DNA of 48,384 bases. It comes from JBQTIP01 sp052388025 (GTDB lineage Bacteria > Actinomycetota > UBA4738 > HRBIN12). The stretch spans positions 1 to 48,384 of the forward strand of contig JBQTIP010000242.1 of assembly GCA_052388025.1 (NCBI GenBank), in the 5' to 3' direction. A program made the translations under genes and the position numbers. Positions 8,193 to 16,633 of this stretch are shown piece by piece. Under the pieces are notes generated by a model. It worked only from the letters and a program-made list of their open reading frames with translations, made no database searches and was not told where the DNA came from. Numbering within the stretch: the stretch's first letter is position 1; the number at the start of each line of letters is the position of its first letter.

Positions 8193-9113
8193 CTACCCGC
8201 GCGCGAGGAGCGGCTTCAGCATGTTCCCGGCGTCGACCGCACCCTCGGCCGCGCCGGCGCCGACTACGGTGTGCAGCTCGTCGATGAACGTGATGATCTC
8301 GCCCTCGGATTCCGCGATCTCCCGGAGCACGGCCTTGAAGCGTTCCTCGAACTCGCCCCGATACTTCGAGCCAGCGACCAACGCGCCGATGTCGAGCGCG
8401 ACGACCCGCTTTCCCTTTAGCCCTTCGGGCACGTCCCCCGCGACGATCCGCAGCGCGAGGCCTTCCACGATCGCGGTCTTGCCGACGCCCGGCTCGCCGA
8501 TCAGCACGGGGTTGTTCTTGGTCCGGCGGGAGAGCACTTGGATGACGCGACGGATCTCCTCGTCGCGACCGATGACCGGATCGAGCTTGCCGCGGCGCGC
8601 AAGCTCCGTGAGGTCGCGCCCGTATCGCTCGAGCACCTGGTACTTGTCCTCCGGGTTCCGGTCGGTCACCCGCTGACGGCCGCGGACCTCGGCGAGCGCG
8701 ACCAGCAGCCCGTCGCGGGTCAGTCCGGCCTCCCGAAGCGCGCGGCTCGCCGGGCCGTCCCCGCCCAGCATCGCAAGGAGCAGGTGCTCGGTCGAGACGT
8801 ACTCGTCGGTAAGCCCCTCCGCCTCGCGGAAGGCTGCGTCGAGCAGGGACGCCGTGGCCCGGCCGAGACGCGCCTCGGCCCCCTGCGCGTAGACCTTGGG
8901 GACCCGAGCGAGCGCCTCCTCGACCACGTCGCGGAGGGCGCGCGGTGACGCGCCGAGATGATGAACCAGCGAGTAGACCACGCCCTCAGGGTCGGATAGG
9001 AGCGCGAGCAACACGTGCTCGGGCTCGATGGCCTGGTGGTTACGGGCCACGGTCTGCTCACGCGCCGCCTCGAGCGCGGCCTGGGACTTCAAGGTCAGCT
9101 TCTGGAGGTCCAA
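8193..9113 (-). CDS. clpB: ClpB disaggregase, N-terminal part ending at an in-frame TAG
   Basis: 306 residues covering the Clp N-terminal repeat domain (1-145) and most of the first AAA+ domain, with Walker A GEPGVGKTAIVEGLA and Walker B IITFIDELHTVVGAG. The reading frame stops at KPLLARG-TAG, where ClpB proteins normally continue GELR; downstream the same frame resumes RAIAATTLDD. ClpB threads aggregated proteins through its pore with DnaK/DnaJ/GrpE, which lie immediately upstream. Start TTG with GAAGGA only three bases away. It begins 63 bases after the hspR stop on the same strand, so it probably shares HspR control. Cause of the stop: mutation, hairpin inversion or assembly error. Confidence 0.85.
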   Translation of the reverse strand: MDLQKLTLKSQAALEAAREQTVARNHQAIEPEHVLLALLSDPEGVVYSLVHHLGASPRALRDVVEEALARVPKVYAQGAEARLGRATASLLDAAFREAEGLTDEYVSTEHLLLAMLGGDGPASRALREAGLTRDGLLVALAEVRGRQRVTDRNPEDKYQVLERYGRDLTELARRGKLDPVIGRDEEIRRVIQVLSRRTKNNPVLIGEPGVGKTAIVEGLALRIVAGDVPEGLKGKRVVALDIGALVAGSKYRGEFEERFKAVLREIAESEGEIITFIDELHTVVGAGAAEGAVDAGNMLKPLLARG

Positions 9114-9176
9114 CGGTCCTTCACTCTTTCCCGGTCCTCCCTCGGACGCAGCAAGACCGCTTGCCGCGGGTCACCG

Positions 9177-9599
9177 TCACTTGGACGTCCTCCCGAGCCA
9201 GGGGAACTCGAACACGGTCCGCAGCGGCACGATCTGGACCGGGGCCGTGGAGGGACCGAGCGGCGTCCTCCGGCCTCGGCGCGCTCGCCGGAGCTCCGAC
9301 TCGAGCTGCTCGGCCCGCTCCCGAACCCGCTCGAGCTCGTTCTCCAGCTCCATGATCATCTTCACGCCCGCCAGGTTCACCCCCTGGCTCTGCGTCAGCT
9401 CCTGGATCATCTGCAGGCGAGTGATGTCGCGGTCCGAGTAGCGCCGCGTGTTCCCGGCGGTCCGCTTCGGCGAGAGCAGGCCCTTGCGCTCGTAGATCCG
9501 CAGGGTCTGCGGATGAACGCCGGCGAGCTCGGCGGCCACGCTGATGATGTAGACCGCGCGGTCCTCGGATCGGGCCGCTCGCCCGTCGTCCTTCTCCAT
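9177..9599 (-). CDS. hspR: HspR, MerR-family heat-shock repressor
   Basis: A 140-residue MerR-type regulator. The winged helix-turn-helix shows YIISVAAELAGVHPQTLRIY, ERKGLLSPKRTAGNTRRYSD and DITRLQMIQELTQSQGVNLA, the signature of actinobacterial HspR. A coiled-coil follows (MELENELERVRERAEQLESE), then a tail. HspR represses the dnaK operon and clpB, usually with DnaK as corepressor, by binding CTTGAGT-type inverted repeats. ATG start chosen because the MerR domain begins here; the open frame further upstream is a dnaJ shadow. It starts 14 bases after dnaJ ends, the conventional last place in the operon. Confidence 0.95.
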   Translation of the reverse strand: MEKDDGRAARSEDRAVYIISVAAELAGVHPQTLRIYERKGLLSPKRTAGNTRRYSDRDITRLQMIQELTQSQGVNLAGVKMIMELENELERVRERAEQLESELRRARRGRRTPLGPSTAPVQIVPLRTVFEFPWLGRTSK

Positions 9600-9613
9600 G
9601 CTCACTCTCCTCC

Positions 9614-10741
9614 TCACGAGTCGACGCCGAGCCAGCCGCGCGGCGACTCCCTCTGCACGTCCTGAAGCTGCTTCAAGAGCTGCTTCTCCTCCCGCGACAG
9701 CTTCGCGGGAACCTCGATCTTCACGGTCACCAGCAGGTCGCCGTACCCGCCTCTCTTCGGCGCGCCCTTGCCGCGGACGCGGAACGTCCTCCCGGGCTGC
9801 GTCCCGCCGGGAACCTTGAGGGTCACTTCGCCGTTCAGCGTCGGGACCTTTACGTTCGCCCCGAGGGCTGCCTCCGCATACGTCAGCGGCAGCTCGAGGG
9901 TGAGGTCGTTTCCCTTCCGGCCGAACAGCGGGTGGGACGCGACGTTCACGCGCACATACAGGTCGCCCGGCGCGGAGCCGGCGGGCCCCGGCTCGCCGCG
10001 ACCCGAGATCCGGATCCGCGCGCCGTCCCTCACCCCGGCCGGCACCTTCACGGAGAACTGCCGCGTCGCGCGCACGCTCCCCGAGCCGCGGCACGTCGAG
10101 CACGGGCGCTCCACGATCCGGCCGCTGCCGTGACAGCGTGGGCACGGCCGCGCCATCGAGAAGAGCCCCTGGTTCACGCTCACCTGACCCGAGCCGCCGC
10201 ACTGCGGACAGGTCACCGGACTGGAGCCGGGCTCCGCCCCCGAGCCGTGGCACGTCCCGCACGGCGCCGGACCCTGGATCCGGACCGGGACCGTGATGCC
10301 GGACATGGCATCGTCGAACGAGACGCGGACCTCCGTCTCGAGATCGGCGCCACGGGCCGGTTGCCTTCGCCCGCGGGCTCCGCGGCCGCCGAAGAGCCCA
10401 CCGAAGAGATCGTCGAAGTCCACCTGCTCGTAGCGGACTCCGCCGCCGAAGGGCCCGGCGCCTCCCGGGAAGCCGCCGGCGCCGCCATAACCAGAGGTTC
10501 CCATCTCGCGGACCTGGTCGTATTGCTTGCGCTTGTCCTCGTCCCCCAGCACGTCGTAGGCGGCGGAGATCTCCTTGAAGCGATCCTCCGCCTCCTGGCT
10601 GCCCGGGTTGGCGTCGGGATGGTGCTTCTGCGCGAGCTTCCTGTAGGCCTTCTTGATCTCCGTTTGCGAGGCGTTCTTCGGGACGCCGAGGGCGTGGTAG
10701 TAGTCCTTCTCGAACCACTCGCGCCGGACGTCGCCGTTCAC
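9614..10741 (-). CDS. dnaJ: molecular chaperone DnaJ
   Basis: A 375-residue type I DnaJ. The J domain (about residues 11-75) contains the HPD motif (KHHPDANPG) that stimulates DnaK ATPase. A Gly/Phe-rich linker follows (GYGGAGGFPGGAGPFGGG). The zinc-binding region has four CxxCxGxG repeats: CGTCHGSG, CPQCGGSG, CPRCHGSG and CSTCRGSG. The C-terminal substrate-binding domains complete the protein. GTG start; grpE ends 10 bases upstream. It acts with DnaK and GrpE in folding and with ClpB in disaggregation. Confidence 0.97.
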   Translation of the reverse strand: MNGDVRREWFEKDYYHALGVPKNASQTEIKKAYRKLAQKHHPDANPGSQEAEDRFKEISAAYDVLGDEDKRKQYDQVREMGTSGYGGAGGFPGGAGPFGGGVRYEQVDFDDLFGGLFGGRGARGRRQPARGADLETEVRVSFDDAMSGITVPVRIQGPAPCGTCHGSGAEPGSSPVTCPQCGGSGQVSVNQGLFSMARPCPRCHGSGRIVERPCSTCRGSGSVRATRQFSVKVPAGVRDGARIRISGRGEPGPAGSAPGDLYVRVNVASHPLFGRKGNDLTLELPLTYAEAALGANVKVPTLNGEVTLKVPGGTQPGRTFRVRGKGAPKRGGYGDLLVTVKIEVPAKLSREEKQLLKQLQDVQRESPRGWLGVDS

Positions 10742-10751
10742 GGCGGTTCCC

Positions 10752-11360
10752 TCACTTCGTCTCGTGCGCGACGCGGACGCCCGCGGGGCGGATCACCCGG
10801 CCCCTGAGCGAGTAGCCCTCGCGAAGCACGTCGGCGACCACGAGATCCCCGTCGCCTCCGCCGGAACCCATCAGGGCCTCGTGCCGCTCGGGATCGAAGG
10901 GCCGTCCCTCGGCCGCTATGCGCTGCAAACCTTCCGCCTTCAGGCCATCGACCAGCTTGGCGTACACGAGCTCGACGCCGTGGAGGAACTTGTCGAAGTC
11001 GGGCCTCTGCTCGGCCGCGATGAGAGCCAGTTGGAACTCGTCCAGTACCTCCAGCAGTCGGAGCACGAGGGGCTCGGAGGCCATCTCCACCGCGCGGGTC
11101 TGCTCCTTCAGGACGCGCTTGCGGTAGTTGTCGAACTCCGCCTGCAGACGCCTGAGGTGGTCGAGGTATTCGGCCGCCTCGCGGCGCGCAATCTCGAGCT
11201 CGCCCTCGGAATCGGTATCGGTAGAGGACGCCGCCCCCGACGAGGCCGGAGCCTCGCCCGAGGCAGCCTCCTCGCCCACGTGAACACGTCGGCGGTCGGT
11301 GACCTTGACCTTAGGCCGTTGCTCCTCAGATTCTTTGTGTCGCCGTCCTCTGTCGCTCAT
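10752..11360 (-). CDS. grpE: nucleotide exchange factor GrpE
   Basis: A 202-residue GrpE with an acidic, disordered N-terminus (residues 1-55, rich in Glu, Ser and Ala), the long dimerising helix (YLDHLRRLQAEFDNYRKRV) and the C-terminal beta domain ending in GYSLRGRVIRPAGVRVA, the family hallmark. It releases ADP from DnaK as a dimer. ATG start three bases after the dnaK stop, so translation is coupled. Confidence 0.97.
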   Translation of the reverse strand: MSDRGRRHKESEEQRPKVKVTDRRRVHVGEEAASGEAPASSGAASSTDTDSEGELEIARREAAEYLDHLRRLQAEFDNYRKRVLKEQTRAVEMASEPLVLRLLEVLDEFQLALIAAEQRPDFDKFLHGVELVYAKLVDGLKAEGLQRIAAEGRPFDPERHEALMGSGGGDGDLVVADVLREGYSLRGRVIRPAGVRVAHETK

Positions 11361-11363
11361 GAC

Positions 11364-13226
11364 TTACGACTCGTTTCCCTCATCGACGATCTCGCCCTCG
11401 ACGACGTCGCCGTCGCCTGAGGGCGGGGTCTCGGCGCCGCCGCCTCCGGCGGCAGCCTGCTGCTGCGCGGCCTCCTGGGCCTGCGCCGTCTGCTGATACA
11501 TGGCCTGTCCGATACGCTGGAAGACCTGCATGGTCGCGTCGGTGGCGGACTTGATCTTCGCTTCCTCCTCCCCCTTCAGCATCTCCTTCAGCTCGTCGTT
11601 CGCCTTCTTCAGCTCGTCGCGGTCACCCTCGGGAACCTTGTCGCCCCATTCCTCCAGGGCCTTGTCGACCTGGTACGTGAGCTGATCCGCCTGGTTGCGG
11701 GCCTCCGCCGCCTCGCGCCTTGCGTGATCCTCCGCCGCGAACTTCTCGGCGTCGGCGACCATGCGGTCGATGTCCTCCTTCGATAGGGCGGTGCCGCCGG
11801 TGATGGTCATCTGCTGTTCCTTGCCGGTGGCGAGGTCCTTGGCCGAGACGTTCACGATGCCGTTCGCGTCGATGTCGAACGCCACCTCGATCTGCGGCAT
11901 CCCGCGCGGCGCCGGAGGGATCCCCATCAGGTGGAACTTGCCAAGCGAGCGCACGCCGGGCGAGAACACCGTCTCGGCCTCGCCCTGAAGGACGTGGATC
12001 TCGACCGTGGTCTGGTTGTCGTCGGCCGTCGTGAAGATCTCGCTCTTGCGCGTCGGGATGGTCGTGTTGCGCTCGATCAGCTTGGTGAAGATGCCGCCCT
12101 TGGTCTCGACCCCCAGGGTGAGCGGCGTGACGTCCAGGAGCAGGATGTCCTTGACGTCTCCCTTCAGCACGCCGGCCTGGATCGAGGCGCCGACCGCCAC
12201 GACCTCGTCGGGGTTCACGCCCTTGTGCGGCTCCTTGCCGCCGGTGAGCTTCTTCACCAGCTCCTGGATCATCGGCATCCGGGTGGAGCCACCGACCAGG
12301 ATCACGTGGTCGATCGCGCTCGGATCCTTCCCCCAGTCCGTGATCGCCTGGTCGAAGGGGCCCTTGCAGCGCCCGACGAGATCCTCGGTCATGCGCTCGA
12401 ACTCGGAACGAGTGAGTTTTGTCTCGAGGTGCAGCGGACCCTCCGCCGTGGCGGTGACGAACGGGAGGTTGATCGTGGTCTCCGTCACCTGCGACAGCTC
12501 GATCTTCGCCTTCTCCGCGGCCTCCTTCAGCCGCTGAAGGGCCATCCGGTCCTTGGACAGGTCGACGCCGTGCGCGTTCTTGAACTCCTTCGCCATCCAG
12601 TCGATGACACGTTGATCCCAGTCGTCGCCGCCGAGCTGCGTGTCGCCGTGGGTGGACTTCACCTCGAACACGCCCTCCCCGATCTCCAGGAGCGAGACGT
12701 CGAACGTCCCGCCACCGAGATCGAAGACGAGGATGGTCTGGTCGTGCTGCTTGTCGAGCCCGTAGGCAAGGGCGGCCGCGGTCGGCTCGTTGATGATGCG
12801 CAGGACCTCGAGGCCGGCGATCTGCCCCGCTTCCTTGGTCGCCTGGCGCTGGGCGTCGTCGAAGTAGGCCGGGACGGTCACGACCGCCTGGGTTACGGTG
12901 TCGCCGAGGTATGCCTCGGCGTCCCGCTTCAGCTTCGCGAGGATCTGAGCGGAGATCTCCTGCGGCGTCCACCTCTTCGCGTCGATCTCGATGGACCAAT
13001 CCCGGCCCATCTCGCGCTTCACGGACCTGACCGTGCGATCCGGGTTGGTGATGGCTTGCCGCTTGGCGACCTCACCGACCAGGATCTCCGCGGCCTTGGA
13101 GAACCCCACCACAGACGGAGTGGTCCGGGAGCCCTCCGCGTTCGGGATCACTACCGGCTCGCCGGCCTCGAGGACGGCGACCACCGAGTTCGTAGTTCCC
13201 AGATCGATTCCCACAGCTCGTGGCAT
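11364..13226 (-). CDS. dnaK: chaperone protein DnaK (Hsp70)
   Basis: A 620-residue Hsp70. The ATPase domain shows GIDLGTTNSVVAVLE, FDLGGGTFDVSLLEIG and ILVGGSTRMPMIQELV; the linker and substrate-binding domain follow with DVTPLTLGVETKGG; the tail has a Gln/Ala/Gly-rich stretch and an acidic end (EGEIVDEGNES). ATG start with AAGGAGG six bases upstream, an excellent site. First gene of dnaK-grpE-dnaJ-hspR; it folds nascent and stressed proteins and serves as HspR corepressor in relatives. Confidence 0.98.
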   Translation of the reverse strand: MPRAVGIDLGTTNSVVAVLEAGEPVVIPNAEGSRTTPSVVGFSKAAEILVGEVAKRQAITNPDRTVRSVKREMGRDWSIEIDAKRWTPQEISAQILAKLKRDAEAYLGDTVTQAVVTVPAYFDDAQRQATKEAGQIAGLEVLRIINEPTAAALAYGLDKQHDQTILVFDLGGGTFDVSLLEIGEGVFEVKSTHGDTQLGGDDWDQRVIDWMAKEFKNAHGVDLSKDRMALQRLKEAAEKAKIELSQVTETTINLPFVTATAEGPLHLETKLTRSEFERMTEDLVGRCKGPFDQAITDWGKDPSAIDHVILVGGSTRMPMIQELVKKLTGGKEPHKGVNPDEVVAVGASIQAGVLKGDVKDILLLDVTPLTLGVETKGGIFTKLIERNTTIPTRKSEIFTTADDNQTTVEIHVLQGEAETVFSPGVRSLGKFHLMGIPPAPRGMPQIEVAFDIDANGIVNVSAKDLATGKEQQMTITGGTALSKEDIDRMVADAEKFAAEDHARREAAEARNQADQLTYQVDKALEEWGDKVPEGDRDELKKANDELKEMLKGEEEAKIKSATDATMQVFQRIGQAMYQQTAQAQEAAQQQAAAGGGGAETPPSGDGDVVEGEIVDEGNES

Positions 13227-13246
13227 TGAATCCTCCTTGCAGATGG

Positions 13247-13290
13247 CTTGAAGTCAAGTACAGGATAGAAGTTGAGTCTATCACTGACAA
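13247..13290 (-). promoter_or_regulatory. dnaK operon promoter with HspR-like operator over the start point
   Basis: On the minus strand TTGTCA (13290-13285), a 17-base spacer and TATCCT (13267-13262) make a good housekeeping promoter. The predicted start point (about 13255) falls inside the palindrome CTTGA-AG-TCAAG (13247-13258). A further half-site TTGAGT lies at 13272-13277. HspR sites in relatives are CTTGAGT-N7-ACTCAAG; the half-sites match but the spacing does not, so the operator assignment is inferred from sequence and position. Confidence 0.65.
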
Positions 13291-13374
13291 CTTCATGCCT
13301 AGGGTCTGGCAGAAGGGGAGATCGGCGAGGCTCGGCGCGCCATGAACGACCGGACCGGGTATGCCGGCCCTATG

Positions 13375-14331
13375 TCATTCGGAGCCGGCCGGAGGGGGCG
13401 ACGGGGGAACGGCGGGGGGCTCCAAGGGGGGCGACGGAAACCCCGACGCCGGCTGCGAGGTCATGCCTCCCCCTCCCCGGGGCACCGAGACCAAGGCGCC
13501 CACCAGCAGAACGAGCCCCACGACGAGCGCCGCGATCGTCCCGGCGGTGGAGTCGCCGAGGTGCTCGGCCACGATCACACCGGAGACGACCAGGACTCCG
13601 ACGATGCCGAGTCCGGCGACGGCACGATCCCGCAGAGACTCGCCCACGACCAGCAGCACGATCGCGGTCGCGAGCGACAGCCCCTCCCCGACGATCCGAG
13701 ACTGCGTGAAGAAGAGCGGCCCGATGATCGCCGCGAGGGAGCCGAGCACCATCGCCGTGCGCCGGGGCTCGAGGATCGCTCGCACTCCGAGGAATGCCCA
13801 CAGTCCGCCGAAGAGCCAGATCACGACGGCCGTCGAGGTGAGATCCGGGATCCCGAGGAACGTGGGCTGCGGGAAGATGATCGAGACCAGCAAGCCGAGC
13901 GCGCTGACGAACAGCAGGATCTGTTGCAGGCTGCGTCGAAGGATCCACCAAAGAGGTGCGGCGGCGGCGAGCACGAGCAGGGCGGAGAGCACGGCGCTCG
14001 CGCGACCCTCGACCTCGAAAACATCTCCGACCAGGAGCTGCACGACCGCGATCCACGCCTCGACGGCGGCGAACCAGAAAACGCTTCGCATGCGCTGGAA
14101 CGCGTCGGACGCTCGTCCGCCGATCCAGAGCCCCGCTCCGAGCAGAACGGCTGTGACGATGAGCATTACGACCAGCGCACCGGCGTCCGTCAGATCCTCT
14201 GTTCGTCCGAGCGCGATGAACGTGGCCGCGAGGCCGACGGCCGTCCCCACGTAGGCCACGACCTCGACGATCGTCTCCCGGCCGATCGAGAACCTCCCGC
14301 CGGATGATCCCTGCCACATGGGGTGGTCCAT
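13375..14331 (-). CDS. polytopic membrane protein of unknown function
   Basis: A 318-residue protein with about ten hydrophobic helices, reminiscent of DUF2157-like membrane proteins but not firmly assignable. Helices include VEVVAYVGTAVGLAATFIAL, LVVMLIVTAVLLGAGLWIGG and TIAALVVGLVLLVGALV. The C-terminal about 35 residues are a Pro/Ser-rich cytoplasmic or external tail (FPSPPLEPPAVPPSPPPAG). There are no catalytic motifs. It stands alone on the minus strand between the divergent Fe-S protein and the dnaK promoter. ATG start; no clear ribosome-binding site. Confidence 0.75.
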   Translation of the reverse strand: MDHPMWQGSSGGRFSIGRETIVEVVAYVGTAVGLAATFIALGRTEDLTDAGALVVMLIVTAVLLGAGLWIGGRASDAFQRMRSVFWFAAVEAWIAVVQLLVGDVFEVEGRASAVLSALLVLAAAAPLWWILRRSLQQILLFVSALGLLVSIIFPQPTFLGIPDLTSTAVVIWLFGGLWAFLGVRAILEPRRTAMVLGSLAAIIGPLFFTQSRIVGEGLSLATAIVLLVVGESLRDRAVAGLGIVGVLVVSGVIVAEHLGDSTAGTIAALVVGLVLLVGALVSVPRGGGGMTSQPASGFPSPPLEPPAVPPSPPPAGSE

Positions 14332-14410
14332 CGCTTCCCCTTCCGGTACGTGTGCGCCCGATCATCCCCCGGGGAAACGCGGAGTCAAACAACCGGGCGC
14401 AGATCCGTCC

Positions 14411-14416
14411 TAGACT
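14411..14416 (+). promoter_or_regulatory. -10 element TAGACT, likely near-leaderless promoter of the Fe-S oxidoreductase
   Basis: TAGACT ends nine bases before the ATG at 14426 and no Shine-Dalgarno sequence intervenes. A start point six or seven bases downstream of the hexamer would leave almost no 5' leader, as is common in Actinobacteria. The same hexamer and spacing recur at 27700-27705. Confidence 0.45.
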
Positions 14417-14425
14417 CCGCGATGC

Positions 14426-16474
14426 ATGGTGCTCCGGGCCGCCTTACTACTCGCACTACTCGCCGTCGCCGGCGGCCTGTTCGCCCGCCGGGCGCGACTG
14501 CTGTACGGGCTGATCCGCCTGGGACGGCCGGTCGAGCGCACCAGCAACCTCTCGAAGCGGATCGGGCGAGAGGGAACGGTCGTCCTGGGGCAGCGCAAGC
14601 TGCTCCAGCGGCTCGTCCCCGGCCTCATGCACGCGTTCATCTTCTGGGGGTTCCTCGTCCTCTTGTCGACGATCGTCGAAGCGGCCGGGCAGGCCGTCGA
14701 CGAGGACTTCACGATCCCGGCGGTCGGAGGGTCGGGATGGCTGGGGCTATTGCAGGACGTGTTCGGAGTCCTCGTCGTGGTCGGCGTGCTGATGGCCTTC
14801 GGCATCCGAAAGATCCAGCGACCGGAGCGGTTCGTCGGCAGCCACATGCAGGAGGCCGACCTCATCCTCGTCTGGATCCTCGGGATCATGCTCACGCTCT
14901 TCGGGCTGAACGCGGCTCGGATCGCCCGGGGGCTCGCAGAGGCGCCCGTCGTGTGGACACCGGTCTCCCGCCTCGCCGCGCAGGTATTTGAGCCCATGGG
15001 GCCGACCGCGCTCCGGGCCTTCGAGCAGGTGTTCCTCTGGTCACACCTCGCCCTGATCTTCGGGTTTCTCGTATACATCCCCTACTCGAAGCACCTGCAC
15101 ATCCTGACGAGCGCCATCAACGTGTTCTTCGCGAACACGAAACCCCGCGGGACCCTTACGCCACTCCCGATCGACCTCGAGAAACTGGAGTCGGAGGACG
15201 TTCGCCTCGGCGCCGCGACCGTCGAGGATCTGTCGTGGAAGGAGCTGCTGGATCTCTACGCATGCACCGAGTGCGGCCGCTGCCAGAGCGCTTGCCCCGC
15301 GTGGAACACGGGCAAGCCCCTCTCCCCGAAGCTCCTCATCATGAACCTGAGAGATCACCTGTTCGAACAGGGCCCCAGGATCTTGGAGGCGAGGGCGCGG
15401 GGCGACATCTATGAGAAGGCCGACCTCGTCCCCGACATCGTCGACGACGAGGTCCTCTGGGCCTGCACGACCTGCGGGGCCTGCATGCGGGAATGCCCGG
15501 TCGACATCGAGCACATCGACCACATCGTCGACATGCGGCGGAACCTCGTCATGGCCGAGTCGCGGTTCCCGCAGGAGGCTGCGGGGCTCTTGCGCAACCT
15601 CGAGAACGCGAGCAACCCCTGGGGGATGCCGCAGGGCCAGCGGGCCGCTTGGGCGGGAGACCTCGATGTGCCGATCCTCGAAGACGGCGCCGGCGCCCCC
15701 GAGTACCTCTACTGGGTGGGCTGCGCGGGCTCCTTCGACGATCGCGCCAAGAAGATCTCGCAGGCCTTGGCGGGGCTGATGACCCGAGCCGGCGTTCCGT
15801 TCGCGATCCTGGGGCCGCGGGAGCTCTGCACGGGCGACCCCGCAAGGCGGATCGGCAACGAGTACCTGTTCCAGACCCTTGCGGAGCAGAACGTCGCGAC
15901 GCTGGAAGGCGCGAGTGTGCGCACGATCGTCGCGAACTGTCCGCACTGCTTCAACACGCTCCGCAACGAGTACCCCGCCTACGGGGGGGACTACGAGGTG
16001 ATCCATCACACGCAGCTCCTGGCGAAGCTCATCGAGACGGGAAGGCTCCGCCCGACCGAGGAAGTTCGTGGCCTCCTCGCCTATCACGACGCCTGCTACC
16101 TGGGCCGCCACAACGAGGTCTACGACGAGCCCCGGCGAGTGCTCGATCGGATCCCCGGCCTCGAGACCCTCGAGATGCCGCGCCACAGGGAGCGCGGGCT
16201 CTGCTGCGGCGCCGGCGGGGCACGGATGTGGATGGAGGAGCGCCTGGGTAAGCGGATCAACCAGGAGCGCATGGAGGAGGCCGCCTCCACCGGGGCCGAC
16301 AAGGTCGGCGTCGGGTGCCCGTACTGTCTCGTGATGCTCGACGACGGCGCAAAGGCCGTCGGCAGAGAGCTGGAGGTGGCCGACATCGCCCAGCTGGTGG
16401 CACGTGCCCTCGGCCCGGAGGAGTCCGACCCCGCGATTCCGGCCGGCGGCGATCGGTTAGGTCGTTCGGAGTAA
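14426..16474 (+). CDS. membrane-bound Fe-S oxidoreductase, heterodisulfide reductase-like
   Basis: A 682-residue fusion. The N-terminal about 230 residues hold around five membrane helices of NarI-like type (for example LMHAFIFWGFLVLLSTIVEA) that would bind haem and take electrons from or to quinone. Next come two [4Fe-4S] motifs, CTECGRCQSACP (about 280) and CTTCGACMRECP (about 350). Two CCG domains follow; the second ends with RGLCCGAGGARMW and the later CPYC. This layout is the HdrD/FadF-like family, represented by M. tuberculosis Rv0338c, often linked to electron transfer flavoprotein and fatty acid oxidation. No etf or acyl-CoA dehydrogenase gene is nearby, so the partner is unknown. Confidence 0.92.
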   Translation: MVLRAALLLALLAVAGGLFARRARLLYGLIRLGRPVERTSNLSKRIGREGTVVLGQRKLLQRLVPGLMHAFIFWGFLVLLSTIVEAAGQAVDEDFTIPAVGGSGWLGLLQDVFGVLVVVGVLMAFGIRKIQRPERFVGSHMQEADLILVWILGIMLTLFGLNAARIARGLAEAPVVWTPVSRLAAQVFEPMGPTALRAFEQVFLWSHLALIFGFLVYIPYSKHLHILTSAINVFFANTKPRGTLTPLPIDLEKLESEDVRLGAATVEDLSWKELLDLYACTECGRCQSACPAWNTGKPLSPKLLIMNLRDHLFEQGPRILEARARGDIYEKADLVPDIVDDEVLWACTTCGACMRECPVDIEHIDHIVDMRRNLVMAESRFPQEAAGLLRNLENASNPWGMPQGQRAAWAGDLDVPILEDGAGAPEYLYWVGCAGSFDDRAKKISQALAGLMTRAGVPFAILGPRELCTGDPARRIGNEYLFQTLAEQNVATLEGASVRTIVANCPHCFNTLRNEYPAYGGDYEVIHHTQLLAKLIETGRLRPTEEVRGLLAYHDACYLGRHNEVYDEPRRVLDRIPGLETLEMPRHRERGLCCGAGGARMWMEERLGKRINQERMEEAASTGADKVGVGCPYCLVMLDDGAKAVGRELEVADIAQLVARALGPEESDPAIPAGGDRLGRSE

Positions 16475-16633
16475 TCCGAACGCCGACGTCCAGCGCCGCC
16501 GCTTCCACCGCCTGCCGCCCGGCTCGCGTCCGTGCGCAGCACGTCTCCGGCAGATCGAATCCCGGCCGCGCTGGTAAAGCCACGTGCGACAACGGCCGAA
16601 GAAGGAATTAGACCAAATGGCCGAGGAGACTTC

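Noticed and set aside
8193..8195. Selenocysteine or other recoding of the clpB stop
   Set aside because: The codon is TAG, while SelC reads TGA; no evidence for amber recoding elsewhere, since other genes here end in TAG normally.
9600..10718. Extension of the hspR reading frame upstream to 10718
   Set aside because: The MerR domain starts at 9599; the extension is out of frame with, and antiparallel in meaning to, dnaJ coding sequence and has no conserved content.
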